This document shows, piece by piece, positions 33,866 through 42,946 of a DNA stretch of 43,969 nucleotides. Origin of the DNA: DAOTTX01 sp034437515 (GTDB taxonomy: Bacteria; Chloroflexota; Anaerolineae; Aggregatilineales; Phototrophicaceae); assembly GCA_034437515.1 (NCBI GenBank), contig DAOTTX010000212.1:1-43969 (forward strand), in the 5' to 3' direction. Position 1 is the stretch's first letter. Every line of letters begins with the position of its first letter. Made by a program: the position numbers and the translations under genes. The notes beneath the pieces are model-generated. The model did no database searches and was not told where the DNA came from. It was given only the letters and a program-made list of their open reading frames with translations.

Positions 33866-34837
33866 ATGTTCGAGCCAACACACAACGGTTTGATCTTCAC
33901 CAACTGGCACATCCAGCGGGCACGCACGGCGAAAAAGCAACCGCCGCTCCCCGACGCCTGGGAGCAGTTACAGACGTTAGCGGGTGAAAACCGGCTGGAA
34001 GAGGTGTTTCAATATTGCTGGCGTTATCGTTTTAACGCGGCGATGACCATCGGTGAGCAGGCCGCGGTCATGCTGGACTCACTCCTCACGCCAGCGGACG
34101 ATGACCAGCCCTATCTGGATGCTGTGCGTGAGACGGTCGTGCTGGCACAGTGCTTCGAGATGCTGCGCGATCATCCCGCACTTGCCGAAGGCCGGCAGGC
34201 ACGCTTCCTCGATGCGTTCTGGGAGCGCATGGCGGCGCTCAACCAGCGGCTTTACGAGCCAAGACTGATCGAGACGTTGTGGCAGGCCGTGCTCAACGTC
34301 GCCGGGGGCATCCTCTTGGCGCGTGAGCCGGTCTTTATGGAAGGTGTGCGCGGCTTCCGGCACGTCATCGACGAGAGGGTGCATCCTGAAGGCTACCTGC
34401 CGGATGCGGTCGAAGGTGAGGCAGTCGAGGGCGAGTCTGCGGCGTTGCATAACCAGTTGATGAGCGTGCAGGCGCTCGTCCTCATCGCGGAGATGGCTAC
34501 ACATGCCGGGGTTGATCTATGGTCGCACCAGAGGCGCGGCGTCTCCGTACTAACGGCGGTGACGTACCCGCTGTATTACTATTTTTACCCTGAAAAGTGG
34601 CCCTGGAACGGCGAGCAGTGGAAGCCGAGCGACGGTATCGAATTGGAGCCGGGACAGGCGATCTTCAAACAGCACGCTGGCTTTCTTGAGATCGTCCATC
34701 CCCGTTACGAACGTCCACTGAAGGCCATCCGGTTGATGCTAGACGACCTGCGCCCGATCTACGACTTTCACGGCGGCGGCTTCGTCACGCTCTCTCATGC
34801 AGAACCAAAAAAGCGCCGCCGAGGGTTGTTCGGCTAA
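33866..34837 (+). CDS. Possible alginate-lyase/heparinase-fold protein
   Basis: The 323-residue protein looks mainly alpha-helical with aromatic-rich segments, and a central ESAALHNQLMSVQALVLIAE stretch reminiscent of the NH(.)..(Q).(A)AL region of (alpha/alpha)-toroid polysaccharide lyases. It continues with an LWSHQRR...YPLYYYFYPEKWPWNGEQWKPSDG segment. This is a weak resemblance, so the call is tentative. No signal peptide is visible, which is unusual for a secreted lyase. ATG 33866 (MFEPTH) has GAGG six bases upstream; an in-frame TTG at 33854 is not favoured. Confidence 0.5.
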   Translation: MFEPTHNGLIFTNWHIQRARTAKKQPPLPDAWEQLQTLAGENRLEEVFQYCWRYRFNAAMTIGEQAAVMLDSLLTPADDDQPYLDAVRETVVLAQCFEMLRDHPALAEGRQARFLDAFWERMAALNQRLYEPRLIETLWQAVLNVAGGILLAREPVFMEGVRGFRHVIDERVHPEGYLPDAVEGEAVEGESAALHNQLMSVQALVLIAEMATHAGVDLWSHQRRGVSVLTAVTYPLYYYFYPEKWPWNGEQWKPSDGIELEPGQAIFKQHAGFLEIVHPRYERPLKAIRLMLDDLRPIYDFHGGGFVTLSHAEPKKRRRGLFG

Positions 34838-34899
34838 AATTCAAGGGTTGGTGGTTGTAGAAGGCCGTATACTGGTAGAAGTTTGTTCGCTGCGAAAAG

Positions 34900-36363
34900 A
34901 TGATAATGCGCTCGATAACCTTGCTTTTACTGATTGTCTTTGCTCTGCTAACCATCCGGTTGGACACACGCTGGACGGGGCACCATGACGAAAACGGCCT
35001 ATGGATCAGTTCCGCGATCCGCAGTTACGAGCTTTACGGCGCGGCAGAAGTCAATTATCTACAGGTGACCAACGCTGGCCCGGCGGCCCCGGAGACATAT
35101 AGGTATTACGTCCATCACCCACCGTTAATCGTATGGTCAGGGGCGTTGCTCAGCCAACTGACGGGCTACGCTGGTGCTGACAGACCCCACGAGGCGGTGG
35201 TGCGATTGGTCGCGGTTTACGCGACCATGATTCATCTAGCGGCGTTTTATGTGGTGGTACGGCGGCTGTATAATCCACGCTGGGCGCTGTGGGTGACCGC
35301 CCTCTACACCTTGACCCCGATGATCCTCTATTTCGGAAGGATGCCCAACCACGAGCCGCTGGCGTTGGCGTTCATCATGCCGTTTGTGGCGATTTACATC
35401 AACTGGCTACGACGACCGACGACCGTCCGCTGGGTGAGCATGGCGCTGTTGGCAGCACTGGCCATGTGGACGGCGTGGGGCGCGGCCTTTATCTTCGCCG
35501 GGTTAGGGATGGCGGCCTTGTGGCTTGGCAACGGCAAGCAGCGGCGGCAGATCATCGCGCTGGGTGGGGTAACAGTCGCCTTTACGCTGGCGGTGCCACT
35601 ATTTTATGAGTTTCAGCGGAGCGGCTCGATTCAGGATTTGATCGATGCGTTTTTCTTCCGCACCAGCAACCAGGAATTCAGCCAGGGGAGTGATGACTTC
35701 ACCGCACCTCAATTTGTGCTGGTCGTGTTCGGGCATCTGCTTCAGCGAACGGGCTTTGCGATTCCGTTGTTAGGGTTCGTCGGTCTATGGATCGTCGCTC
35801 GTCGTGAGGATAACATGCGGCGCGGTGTGATCTTCGGCCTGGTCGGCGGGGCATTGGCGTATATTCTGGTGTTTCGGAATGCGTCGTTCATCCATGATTA
35901 CTATAAAATTTACTTCATGCCCGGTCTAACACTGGCGGCATCTGTGGCGATTGTGGCGGCGTTTGCAAGCCGACCGCGTGGTTATCGACGGTTGTACCGT
36001 CCGCTGGTGGTGAGCCTGGTCATCGTCTCATTGTTCAGCAACGCTTATTTCTTCGTCTTGCTGCACCGCAGTGGTGAGGGCACGCTGACCATGCCACTCT
36101 CGACCGACATCGCCGCACTGACCACGCCCGATGACCGGATCGCATCGAACCTACAACGTGAAAACACCGGCGTCGAATACTATGCCTTCCGTAACATCAG
36201 ATGGGAAGTCAGCCCGGAGGCGTTTCTCGACACCCCCGCGCTCGATGTCTATGTGTGGTGTCCGCTATCTACAGAGACACCGCCACGTATGACGGCCTTG
36301 CCCTATGAGCCTGTGATCGGCACTTGCCGCTTGCTCGAACGACCGGTGACCGCCACTGATTAG
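34900..36363 (+). CDS. GT39-like membrane glycosyltransferase
   Basis: The 487-residue polytopic protein has a first loop with Asp30-Glu31 in HHDENG and a following HHPPL motif at about 72-76, both typical of the GT39/ArnT family active site. About ten hydrophobic segments follow. The C-terminal loop (about 380-487) is shorter than in the 1508-3382 relative. The substrate is not known; a lipid-linked sugar is inferred. The start could also be ATG 34906. It converges on ClpC through a bidirectional terminator. Confidence 0.82.
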   Translation: MIMRSITLLLLIVFALLTIRLDTRWTGHHDENGLWISSAIRSYELYGAAEVNYLQVTNAGPAAPETYRYYVHHPPLIVWSGALLSQLTGYAGADRPHEAVVRLVAVYATMIHLAAFYVVVRRLYNPRWALWVTALYTLTPMILYFGRMPNHEPLALAFIMPFVAIYINWLRRPTTVRWVSMALLAALAMWTAWGAAFIFAGLGMAALWLGNGKQRRQIIALGGVTVAFTLAVPLFYEFQRSGSIQDLIDAFFFRTSNQEFSQGSDDFTAPQFVLVVFGHLLQRTGFAIPLLGFVGLWIVARREDNMRRGVIFGLVGGALAYILVFRNASFIHDYYKIYFMPGLTLAASVAIVAAFASRPRGYRRLYRPLVVSLVIVSLFSNAYFFVLLHRSGEGTLTMPLSTDIAALTTPDDRIASNLQRENTGVEYYAFRNIRWEVSPEAFLDTPALDVYVWCPLSTETPPRMTALPYEPVIGTCRLLERPVTATD

Positions 36364-36390
36364 CGCGAATGTTTCCGCAAGAATACAAAG

Positions 36391-36415
36391 CAGGCGCACC
36401 TAGTGAGTGCGCCTG
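36391..36415. terminator. Bidirectional terminator between GT39 and clpC
   Basis: CAGGCGCAC (36391-36399) and GTGCGCCTG (36407-36415) form a perfect nine-base stem with a seven-base loop. Plus-strand bases TCGGATTTTG follow. The genes on both sides converge on it. Confidence 0.75.
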
Positions 36416-36440
36416 TCGGATTTTGTTGATGTCGATGTGA

Positions 36441-38945
36441 CTAGCTGGAAGCCTCGCCTTCGAGTTCGCCCTCTTCGGCGTTCTCGACGAGCAGTTCGGC
36501 TTCTTCGCCTTCGCCGGTGACGTCGATTTGCACCATACTCGCCAGCGGGAACTTGCCGGAGAGGATGCCGTCGGAAAGCTCGTCCTCAAGCTCGTTCTGG
36601 ATCAAGCGGCGCAGCGGACGCGCCCCGTATTCGGGGTCGTAACCACGTTCCGCCAGCCATTCACGCGCTCTCTCGGTCAGGTCAATCGTGACGGCATGTT
36701 CGATCAATCGTTCGCTGACCTTCGCCAGTTCCAGATCAACGATCTGCTTAATCTCGTCCTGCGATAGCGGACGGAAGACAACAGTCGCATCCACACGATT
36801 GAGGAACTCTGGACGGAAGGCGCGGCGCAGTTGGTCGGTCACGCTCTTCTTGAGATCGTCGTATTGTTCCTTCTCACTGACGGAGCGATCCACCGGGACG
36901 TTGAAGCCGAGGGACGGCCCACGTTTGATGGTATCTGCGCCGACGTTGCTGGTCATCACGATGATGGCGTTGCGGAAGTCCACACGACGACCGCGCGCAT
37001 CGGTCAACTGACCTTCTTCCATCACCTGAAGCAGCATGTTAAACGCTTCGGGGTGGGCTTTCTCGATCTCGTCAAAGACCACGATGCTGTATGGACGGCG
37101 ACGGATGGCCTCGGTCAACTGACCGGCGTCTTCGTAGCCGACATAGCCCGGAGGCGCACCGACCAGACGAGCGACACTGTGCCGTTCCATGAACTCGCTC
37201 ATATCGAGTTGAACCAGCGCGTCCTCGCTGCCGAATAGGAATTCCGCGAGGGCTTTGGTCAGCTCGGTTTTACCGACACCGGTCGGGCCGAGGAACATAA
37301 ACGACCCAATTGGGCGGTTGGGGTCTTTCAGACCAGCACGCGCACGACGCACCGCCTTGCTGATAGACTTAATAGCCTCGTCCTGCCCGACGATACGACG
37401 ATGCAGAGCATCTTCCATCTGCATCAGGCGCTCGGTTTCCTCACCGGCGAGGCGCATCACGGGGATGCCCGTCCACATGGCGACCACTTCGGCGATGTCT
37501 TCACCGATCAGGCGCGGTTGGTTGGTCTCCTCGTTCCAGTTAGATTTGAGGTCGAGCAGGGTCGCCTCGACATTTTCCTTACGCAGCCGCAGTTTTTCAA
37601 GTTCGGCCTCGTCGATTTCCGAGTTTTCCGACGATTCGATCTCGTCTTCCACTTCGAGCAGATCCATCTCTGCCCGGCGAACCTGTGCCGCTTCCGGACT
37701 CTTGTACATCCGTAAACGGGCGGCGGCCTCGTCGATCAGGTCGATGGCCTTATCCGGCAGGAAGCGATCCGGCACGTAGCGTGCGGAAAGGTGCGATGCC
37801 TGCTCGATGGCTTCATCGGTGATCTCAACGTTGTGATGTTCCTGATAGGGGATTTTAATGCCCTGTAGGATTTCGATGGTTTCTTCGATGGTCGGCTCAT
37901 CCACGATGATCTGCTGGAAGCGACGTTCCAGCGCAGCATCGCTTTCGATGTGCTTACGATACTCATCGAGGGTGGTCGCGCCGATACACTGGAGTTCACC
38001 GCGAGAGAGCGCCGGTTTCAAGATGTTGGCGGCGTCCACGCTGCTGCCAGCGGAACCTGCGCCGACCAGCATATGCACCTCGTCAATGAACAGGATGCTA
38101 TCGGACGATTTCAATTCTTCGATCACCCGTTTGAGGCGCTCTTCAAACTGACCGCGATACATCGTCCCGGCGACGAGTGAGCCGACATCGAGCTGTAAAA
38201 CGCGCTTGTTCAGCAGCAGCTTGGGCGTATCTCCGTTGACGACACGCTGCGCCAGCCCTTCCACGATGGCGGTTTTACCGACACCGGGTTCACCGATGAG
38301 CGCCGGGTTGTTCTTACGGCGGCGGCTTAACACCTGGATGACCCGTTCGATCTCGGTTTCGCGGCCTACCACCGGGTCGAGCTTGTTATCTTGCGCGAGT
38401 GAGGTCAAGTCCGTCGCCAGTTGATCGACCAGCGGCGTTTTGTTGTCACGCGGGCGGGGGCGCGGCTTTGATTCTTCTTTGCTGGATTGGGGTTGTACCG
38501 GGCTTTCTTGCAGGACGCGGCGTGTCTGCCGGCGGATTTCCTCCGGGCTGACACCGAGACGCTTGAGCACATCGATGGCGACGCCCTCAGATTGGCGTAC
38601 AAGCCCTAGCAGCAAGTGCTCGGTACCGATGTAATGATGCCCCATACGGCGGGCTTCATCGACGGCGAGTTCTAGTACTTTTTTCGTTCCAGGGGAGAGA
38701 TCAAGCTGCACCATCGTGGTGCGGGTAGAAGCGCGGGTGAGGCGCTCAACTAATTCTTCGACACGACTTTGTTCAAGTCCCAGGTCACGCAATACACGAC
38801 CGGCGACACCGCCGTCTTCGCGCATCAGACCTAACAGCAAGTGTTCAGTCCCAATGTAATTGTGTTGAAGCCGTTCGGCCTCTTCCTGTGCTAGACTCAA
38901 TACCCGCCGCGCCCGCTGGGTGAAGCGTTCCATTTTGTTCGGCAC
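36441..38945 (-). CDS. clpC: ATP-dependent Clp protease ATP-binding subunit ClpC
   Basis: ClpC is a AAA+ unfoldase that feeds substrates to ClpP. The sequence has two Clp N-terminal repeats (about 1-150), a first AAA domain with GEPGVGKT Walker A and LFIDEVHML Walker B, a middle coiled-coil (about 400-480) of ClpC length, and a second AAA domain with GPTGVGKTEL and VVFDEIEKAH. The C-terminus is an acidic tail. The VGF-like loop needed for ClpP docking was not located with certainty. The start is chosen as GTG 38945: GGAGG stands eight bases before it, while an upstream GTG at 38966 has no site and ATG 38933 is too distant. No CIRCE element was seen upstream. Confidence 0.93.
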   Translation of the reverse strand: MPNKMERFTQRARRVLSLAQEEAERLQHNYIGTEHLLLGLMREDGGVAGRVLRDLGLEQSRVEELVERLTRASTRTTMVQLDLSPGTKKVLELAVDEARRMGHHYIGTEHLLLGLVRQSEGVAIDVLKRLGVSPEEIRRQTRRVLQESPVQPQSSKEESKPRPRPRDNKTPLVDQLATDLTSLAQDNKLDPVVGRETEIERVIQVLSRRRKNNPALIGEPGVGKTAIVEGLAQRVVNGDTPKLLLNKRVLQLDVGSLVAGTMYRGQFEERLKRVIEELKSSDSILFIDEVHMLVGAGSAGSSVDAANILKPALSRGELQCIGATTLDEYRKHIESDAALERRFQQIIVDEPTIEETIEILQGIKIPYQEHHNVEITDEAIEQASHLSARYVPDRFLPDKAIDLIDEAAARLRMYKSPEAAQVRRAEMDLLEVEDEIESSENSEIDEAELEKLRLRKENVEATLLDLKSNWNEETNQPRLIGEDIAEVVAMWTGIPVMRLAGEETERLMQMEDALHRRIVGQDEAIKSISKAVRRARAGLKDPNRPIGSFMFLGPTGVGKTELTKALAEFLFGSEDALVQLDMSEFMERHSVARLVGAPPGYVGYEDAGQLTEAIRRRPYSIVVFDEIEKAHPEAFNMLLQVMEEGQLTDARGRRVDFRNAIIVMTSNVGADTIKRGPSLGFNVPVDRSVSEKEQYDDLKKSVTDQLRRAFRPEFLNRVDATVVFRPLSQDEIKQIVDLELAKVSERLIEHAVTIDLTERAREWLAERGYDPEYGARPLRRLIQNELEDELSDGILSGKFPLASMVQIDVTGEGEEAELLVENAEEGELEGEASS

Positions 38946-39119
38946 GGTTCTTACCTCCGTTGCCACTATCGAGAGTCTTATTAACTAAGTTTCGGGTTTG
39001 GATACTATCTACATACACTTTGTCAGCAATTATATCAAACTATTGTGTTCGATAACATTACGTGGCGATCAATACTATGTTAGAAATGTACTATACCTCT
39101 AGACTACTGTAACACAAAA

Positions 39120-39146
39120 TGGGGTCGATCTGCATAGACCGCCCCG
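39120..39146 (-). terminator. Probable terminator of the S1 gene
   Basis: On the minus strand GGGGCGGTC faces GATCGACCCC, giving an outer GGGG/CCCC stem and an inner GGTC/GATC stem with a small internal loop, followed by ATTTTGTG. It lies about 37 bases past the stop codon of the S1 gene. Confidence 0.55.
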
Positions 39147-39182
39147 TAAAATTTTACAAAATTCGTTTCCGGCAAGACGGTG

Positions 39183-40745
39183 TTACTCGTCTTCTTCCGT
39201 GTCTTCCGTACTTTCGTTGCCGTCTGAGTCTTCGGCGTTGTCCGTGTTGGAAGCGAATGCTTGCAGGTCGCGGTCCAGCCATTCAGCGGAGTTCACCGCC
39301 TTGAGGCTCAACCCAAGACGACGATTTTTCACGTCGATCTTGACGATCCGCAGGGTGAGCTTTTCCTCTTCGGAGACGACTTCACGAGGGTGGGCGACCC
39401 GTTGTTCTGAAAGCTCGGAAATATGGATTAAGCCTTCGATGTCTTCAGCTTCGACCAGACGTGCAAACGCGCCAAACTTGGTCAGCTTGGTGACCGTCCC
39501 CTGTACCAGATCACCGACCTGGAAGGTCGTCGCGACCTCGTCCCATGGGTCAGCTTCCTGCCGCTTGATGCTCAACCCGATACGCTTGCGTTGTGGGTCA
39601 ATGCTAATGACTTCTACTTTGACCGTCTGCCCGATCGAAAGCACGTCTCTAGGATGGGTGATGTGCTTCCATGTAATCTCGGTGAGATGCACCAGCCCTT
39701 CCGCACCGCCGACATCGACAAATGCGCCGAAGTCTTCCAGGCTGACCACACGACCCTCGCGGGTTTCACCAACGGTCAATTCGTCGATCAGCTCCTTCTT
39801 GCGTTCTTCGCGCCGCTCACGCGAGGCGGAACGTTCGGAGAGGATCAGACGGTTACGGCTGCGGTCAACTTCCATCACCTTGACGAAGATTTCATCATTG
39901 ACCATGCCGCCGAAGCGTTCTTCCGGCGTTTTGCCCTTCATCCGTGCTTGCCGTGCATCGGCGATCTGGCTTTGCGGGACGAAGCCACGCAAACGCCCGA
40001 AGCGCACGATCAACCCGCCTTTGTTATACCCGGCGATGTTGCCCTCGTAGACGGTGCCTTCTGTGCTGTACTTTTCAGCATTTTGCCAGTCCATCTCTTC
40101 GATGGCGCGGTTAACGGAAAGGATCGTTTTACCTTCGTGGTTGCTAGGGTTAACTACGAAGACCAGGATCTTTTCGCCCTCTTTGAAGGACTCGATGATG
40201 TTGCGACCAAGCCGCTCTAGTTCACGCGTGGGGATGATGCCCTCAGCGCCTTCGCCCAGGTCAACCGTGACGGAAGTGGGAGAAGTCGCGGTAATGGTGC
40301 CCTCCAGCAAGGCGGCACGCCGGATGCGCCCATCTTGTGTAGCGGCGGATTCATCACCGGTCGTTTCGTCTTCTGCCGTTTCGTCCTCTGCGGTTTCAGC
40401 AGCGGTGGTTTCATCGGCAGTCACTTCGGCGACGGTTTCAGGCTCGGCTTCGTCTACTGTTTCGTCATCCGTTGTTTCGTCATCCGCCGTTTCGTCCTCT
40501 GCGATTTCAGCAGCAGTGGTTTCGTCAGCAGTCACTTCGGTGACGGGAGCAGGCGTGACTTCGTCTACTGTTTCGTCTTCTGCCGTTTCAGCAGTAGTCT
40601 CTTCAGTAATTGTGGCTGGAGCTTCTTCGGCTGGTGTTTCTTCGACTTCAGCAGAAGTTACACCGTCATTCGTTTCCTGGTCTTCGGCAGAAGGATTAGT
40701 TTCCACTTCTGACTCCTCCTCGTGCCCTGTCGTGTCAGAACTCAT
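39183..40745 (-). CDS. rpsA: 30S ribosomal protein S1 with long acidic N-terminal extension
   Basis: Four S1 RNA-binding domains occupy about residues 148-500 (starts EGTITATS, EGNIAGYN, EGRVVSLE and QGTVTKLT), which bind mRNA and help initiate translation. The first 145 residues are an unusual Thr/Glu/Ala/Val/Asp-rich extension with imperfect repeats (the VTADETTAAE(I/T)AEDETA block occurs twice), and the C-terminus is also acidic. Two starts are possible: ATG 40745, which has no ribosome-binding site of its own and overlaps a tiny upstream frame, and GTG 40706, which has GAGGAGGAG six bases upstream. The longer form is listed. Function of the extension is unknown. Confidence 0.88.
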   Translation of the reverse strand: MSSDTTGHEEESEVETNPSAEDQETNDGVTSAEVEETPAEEAPATITEETTAETAEDETVDEVTPAPVTEVTADETTAAEIAEDETADDETTDDETVDEAEPETVAEVTADETTAAETAEDETAEDETTGDESAATQDGRIRRAALLEGTITATSPTSVTVDLGEGAEGIIPTRELERLGRNIIESFKEGEKILVFVVNPSNHEGKTILSVNRAIEEMDWQNAEKYSTEGTVYEGNIAGYNKGGLIVRFGRLRGFVPQSQIADARQARMKGKTPEERFGGMVNDEIFVKVMEVDRSRNRLILSERSASRERREERKKELIDELTVGETREGRVVSLEDFGAFVDVGGAEGLVHLTEITWKHITHPRDVLSIGQTVKVEVISIDPQRKRIGLSIKRQEADPWDEVATTFQVGDLVQGTVTKLTKFGAFARLVEAEDIEGLIHISELSEQRVAHPREVVSEEEKLTLRIVKIDVKNRRLGLSLKAVNSAEWLDRDLQAFASNTDNAEDSDGNESTEDTEEDE

Positions 40746-40783
40746 ATAAGAAGTGGCGCGGCGTCTTCAGACGGAACGCGCAT
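40742..40783 (-). CDS. Possible 13-codon leader peptide upstream of S1
   Basis: ATG at 40783, preceded by AAAGGAGA, opens a frame of 13 residues (MRVPSEDAAPLLI) whose TGA overlaps the S1 ATG in the form ATGA. The Shine-Dalgarno spacing is short (two bases). If translated, it could couple translation to S1. Nothing proves it is expressed. Confidence 0.35.
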   Translation of the reverse strand: MRVPSEDAAPLLI

Positions 40784-40906
40784 TTCTCCTTTCCGCAAAT
40801 GGGTGACGGGTATGATGCGATTAATTGTGGTTATTATACCCAACCTCCAATAATATTCAAACTGCGATTACAGGGAAATAGAGGTGAAAACGGGTCTTGA
40901 GGTGGC

Positions 40907-41653
40907 TTAAAGCACATCTTTCACGATGCGGAAGCCGATATTGCTGCCGCGAGAGCCGGGAAGGTAGCGCCCTCGGTGGGTTGGGCGGGCTACATCCGGG
41001 CCGTCAAACCAGGAGCCACCCCGCATCACACGGGCATGGCTGCCGCTGCGGTCTTCGCGTCCATCGGCAGGATCGTAAGGATAGGGGTAGTCCAGGCTTT
41101 GCCAGTTGCGCCCCCAGCGAGAGCGCGTCCACTCCCAGACGTTACCGAGCATATCCCGCGCCCCACACCAACTGACCGCACCGCGCCCCAGCGCCGCCCA
41201 CGTCCGCCCGATGTCCAACGCCGCGCTGTTGATCCATTCTACGGGGATGGTTTCACCGTCAGGGGCGGCGGCGGCGGCTTCCCATTCGGCTTCACTGGGC
41301 AATTGCCAGCGGTCGCCGGTCACCGCGCTCAACCAATGACAGAAAGCATCGGCCTCGTACCAACACAGGCCGACCACCGGCTGCAATGGATGATTAAAGT
41401 TGCGGTCATCCCAGAAGGCCGGATGTTCGACCTGTTTGTTCTGCTGCCAACGCCAGCCGTAATCGCTCCAATAGGACGCCTCATGATAACCACCAGCTTC
41501 GATGAACGCGACAAACTGCGCGTTGGTGACGGCGATCTCACCGATGGCGAACGCGGGTAACGTGAGTCGGTGAGGCGGGTGGCTCACCGGGTCAGCCGCC
41601 GCGCCGATGGTGTACGTCCCGGCGGGGACGTGATGCGTCGTCAGGTCAATCAC
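40907..41653 (-). CDS. SUMF1/FGE-like domain protein (Cys pair missing)
   Basis: The 248-residue sequence has the formylglycine-generating-enzyme fold signature: VPAGTYTIGA start, ITNAQF-like VTNAQFVAFIEAGGY, LCWYEADAFCHWLS, LPSEAEWEAAA, DMLGNVWEWT and RVMRGGSWFDG. True FGE has two catalytic Cys after the RGGS motif; here that region reads GPDVARPTHRGR, so it probably does not generate formylglycine. Other SUMF1-domain proteins act as binding or oxygenase-associated modules. I chose GTG 41653, which overlaps the stop of the preceding gene by four bases (GTGA), over an ATG 48 bases upstream inside that gene. Confidence 0.82.
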   Translation of the reverse strand: MIDLTTHHVPAGTYTIGAAADPVSHPPHRLTLPAFAIGEIAVTNAQFVAFIEAGGYHEASYWSDYGWRWQQNKQVEHPAFWDDRNFNHPLQPVVGLCWYEADAFCHWLSAVTGDRWQLPSEAEWEAAAAAPDGETIPVEWINSAALDIGRTWAALGRGAVSWCGARDMLGNVWEWTRSRWGRNWQSLDYPYPYDPADGREDRSGSHARVMRGGSWFDGPDVARPTHRGRYLPGSRGSNIGFRIVKDVL

Positions 41654-41850
41654 GACCTTAATAGGCGCTTCATCGCGGCTTTCGCGCCCTTGTCTGTCCA
41701 TTCAAAGCCGACCAGTTCCCAGCCGACGCCGCCGTATGTGTTGAGCTTTTCGGTGTATTTGTCGGCATCCATAAAGACATCGACTTCGGGGTTATCCTGT
41801 GCGACCCGGCTATCAGGGATGTAAACAACCAGATATTCCCACTTTTGCAT
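41650..41850 (-). CDS. DUF4177-like small protein
   Basis: This 66-residue protein begins MQKWEYLVVYI and has a GGVGWELVGFE motif, the pattern of DUF4177 domain proteins, whose role is unknown. It lies directly upstream of the SUMF1-like gene, overlapping its GTG start by four bases, so the two are likely co-translated. AAGGAG precedes the ATG 41850 by about eleven bases. Confidence 0.75.
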   Translation of the reverse strand: MQKWEYLVVYIPDSRVAQDNPEVDVFMDADKYTEKLNTYGGVGWELVGFEWTDKGAKAAMKRLLRS

Positions 41851-41962
41851 GGTAGGTAATGCTCCTTAGCTATGCTGTATATATCCCGATTATAGCGTGC
41901 TTTCGTGGTTATGCTTCAAGCACGACGTTTTCAGCGCGGATGGACACCTGCTAGTGACGATG

Positions 41963-41988
41963 ATGGTTCATGACCAGTCATGAACCAT
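41963..41988. repeat. Perfect 12-bp inverted repeat
   Basis: ATGGTTCATGAC and GTCATGAACCAT flank a two-base centre (CA). It sits between the response-regulator stop and the DUF4177 start. It has no T-tract and could be an operator or a recombination-type palindrome. A related ATGAC-GA-GTCAT palindrome lies at about 43912-43923. Confidence 0.7.
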
Positions 41989-42041
41989 TGATTTGAATAT
42001 TTGCTTAGGGGCTGAGGTCTTATCTGCCGTCAATGGGGATG

Positions 42042-42728
42042 TTAACTATCGACGAAGCGATAACCCACACCACGCGAGGTTAAGATGTAATCTGGCTGGT
42101 TGGGGTTCTTTTCCAGCTTTTGCCGCAGATAGTGAATGTATAGTTTGAGGCTGTCGATGGCGTCGGCGTATTCCTCACCCCAGGCTTGCGTGACGAGTTC
42201 CGTGCGGGTGACCACACGACCGGCATTACGTACCAGCACCCCCAACAGATTGAATTCCTTCGGCGTGAGATGCTTGATCTCATCACGGACGTAGACTTCA
42301 CGGTTCATAAAGTTGATGCGGAAATCACCGCCGTCGAAAATCATTTCATCGCTGATTTCAGGACGTGGGGAACGGCGTAGATGTGCCCGAACCCGTGCGA
42401 CCAGTTCATCGTTATCATACGGCTTGACGATGTAATCGTCCGCGCCCATTTCCAGGCCGCGCACCACATCTTTGACTTCGCCGCGTGCGGTCAGGAAAAC
42501 GATCGGCACTTCGGACATTTCCCGTAAACGCTTGCACACTTCCCAGCCATCCATATCCGGCATCATAATATCCAGCAACACGAGATCCGGCTGGTGACGA
42601 TAGGCTTGTCGCAACCCCTCTTCCGCGCGAAAGGCTTTAATGACCTCAAAGCCCCGGCGCTCTAGCAGCATCCCGATAAGCTGTGCGGTTGGTTCTTCAT
42701 CGTCGATGACGAGAATCTTTTCTGACAT
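42042..42728 (-). CDS. OmpR/PhoB-type response regulator
   Basis: The 228-residue protein has a receiver domain with the acidic pair Asp9-Asp10, the phospho-acceptor Asp53 in LLDIMMPD, and Lys at about 103 in the VKPYD motif. A winged helix-turn-helix DNA-binding domain follows, with the LTPKEFNLL and LYIHYLRQKLE motifs of the OmpR/PhoB class. I chose ATG 42728 (MSEKIL) with AGGAG nine bases upstream, over the frame start at 42761. No histidine kinase gene is next to it. Confidence 0.93.
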   Translation of the reverse strand: MSEKILVIDDEEPTAQLIGMLLERRGFEVIKAFRAEEGLRQAYRHQPDLVLLDIMMPDMDGWEVCKRLREMSEVPIVFLTARGEVKDVVRGLEMGADDYIVKPYDNDELVARVRAHLRRSPRPEISDEMIFDGGDFRINFMNREVYVRDEIKHLTPKEFNLLGVLVRNAGRVVTRTELVTQAWGEEYADAIDSLKLYIHYLRQKLEKNPNQPDYILTSRGVGYRFVDS

Positions 42729-42946
42729 GCAATTTTTCTCCTGACACCGAAACGTGGACATTACAGATTGCTAACTCAACAATAAGGTTAATGTATCATG
42801 CCGTGATATAACACGCAAGCGAAGGTTTGTATTAATGATTCAATCGTAACAAGTTTTTACGAGTTGGCTTCTTTGTGGCAAGAATAACGCCGGACATCTT
42901 GGTACAATGGGTTGCGTAAACAACACAACAAGAGGAAAAAGACCCT

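Noticed and set aside
38967..39118. CIRCE-type heat-shock operator upstream of clpC
   Set aside because: I looked for TTAGCACTC-N9-GAGTGCTAA and saw no match in this gap.
40054..40749. 231-codon Ser/Val-rich plus-strand frame over the S1 gene
   Set aside because: It mirrors the Thr/Glu/Ala repeat in the acidic S1 extension and has no independent support.
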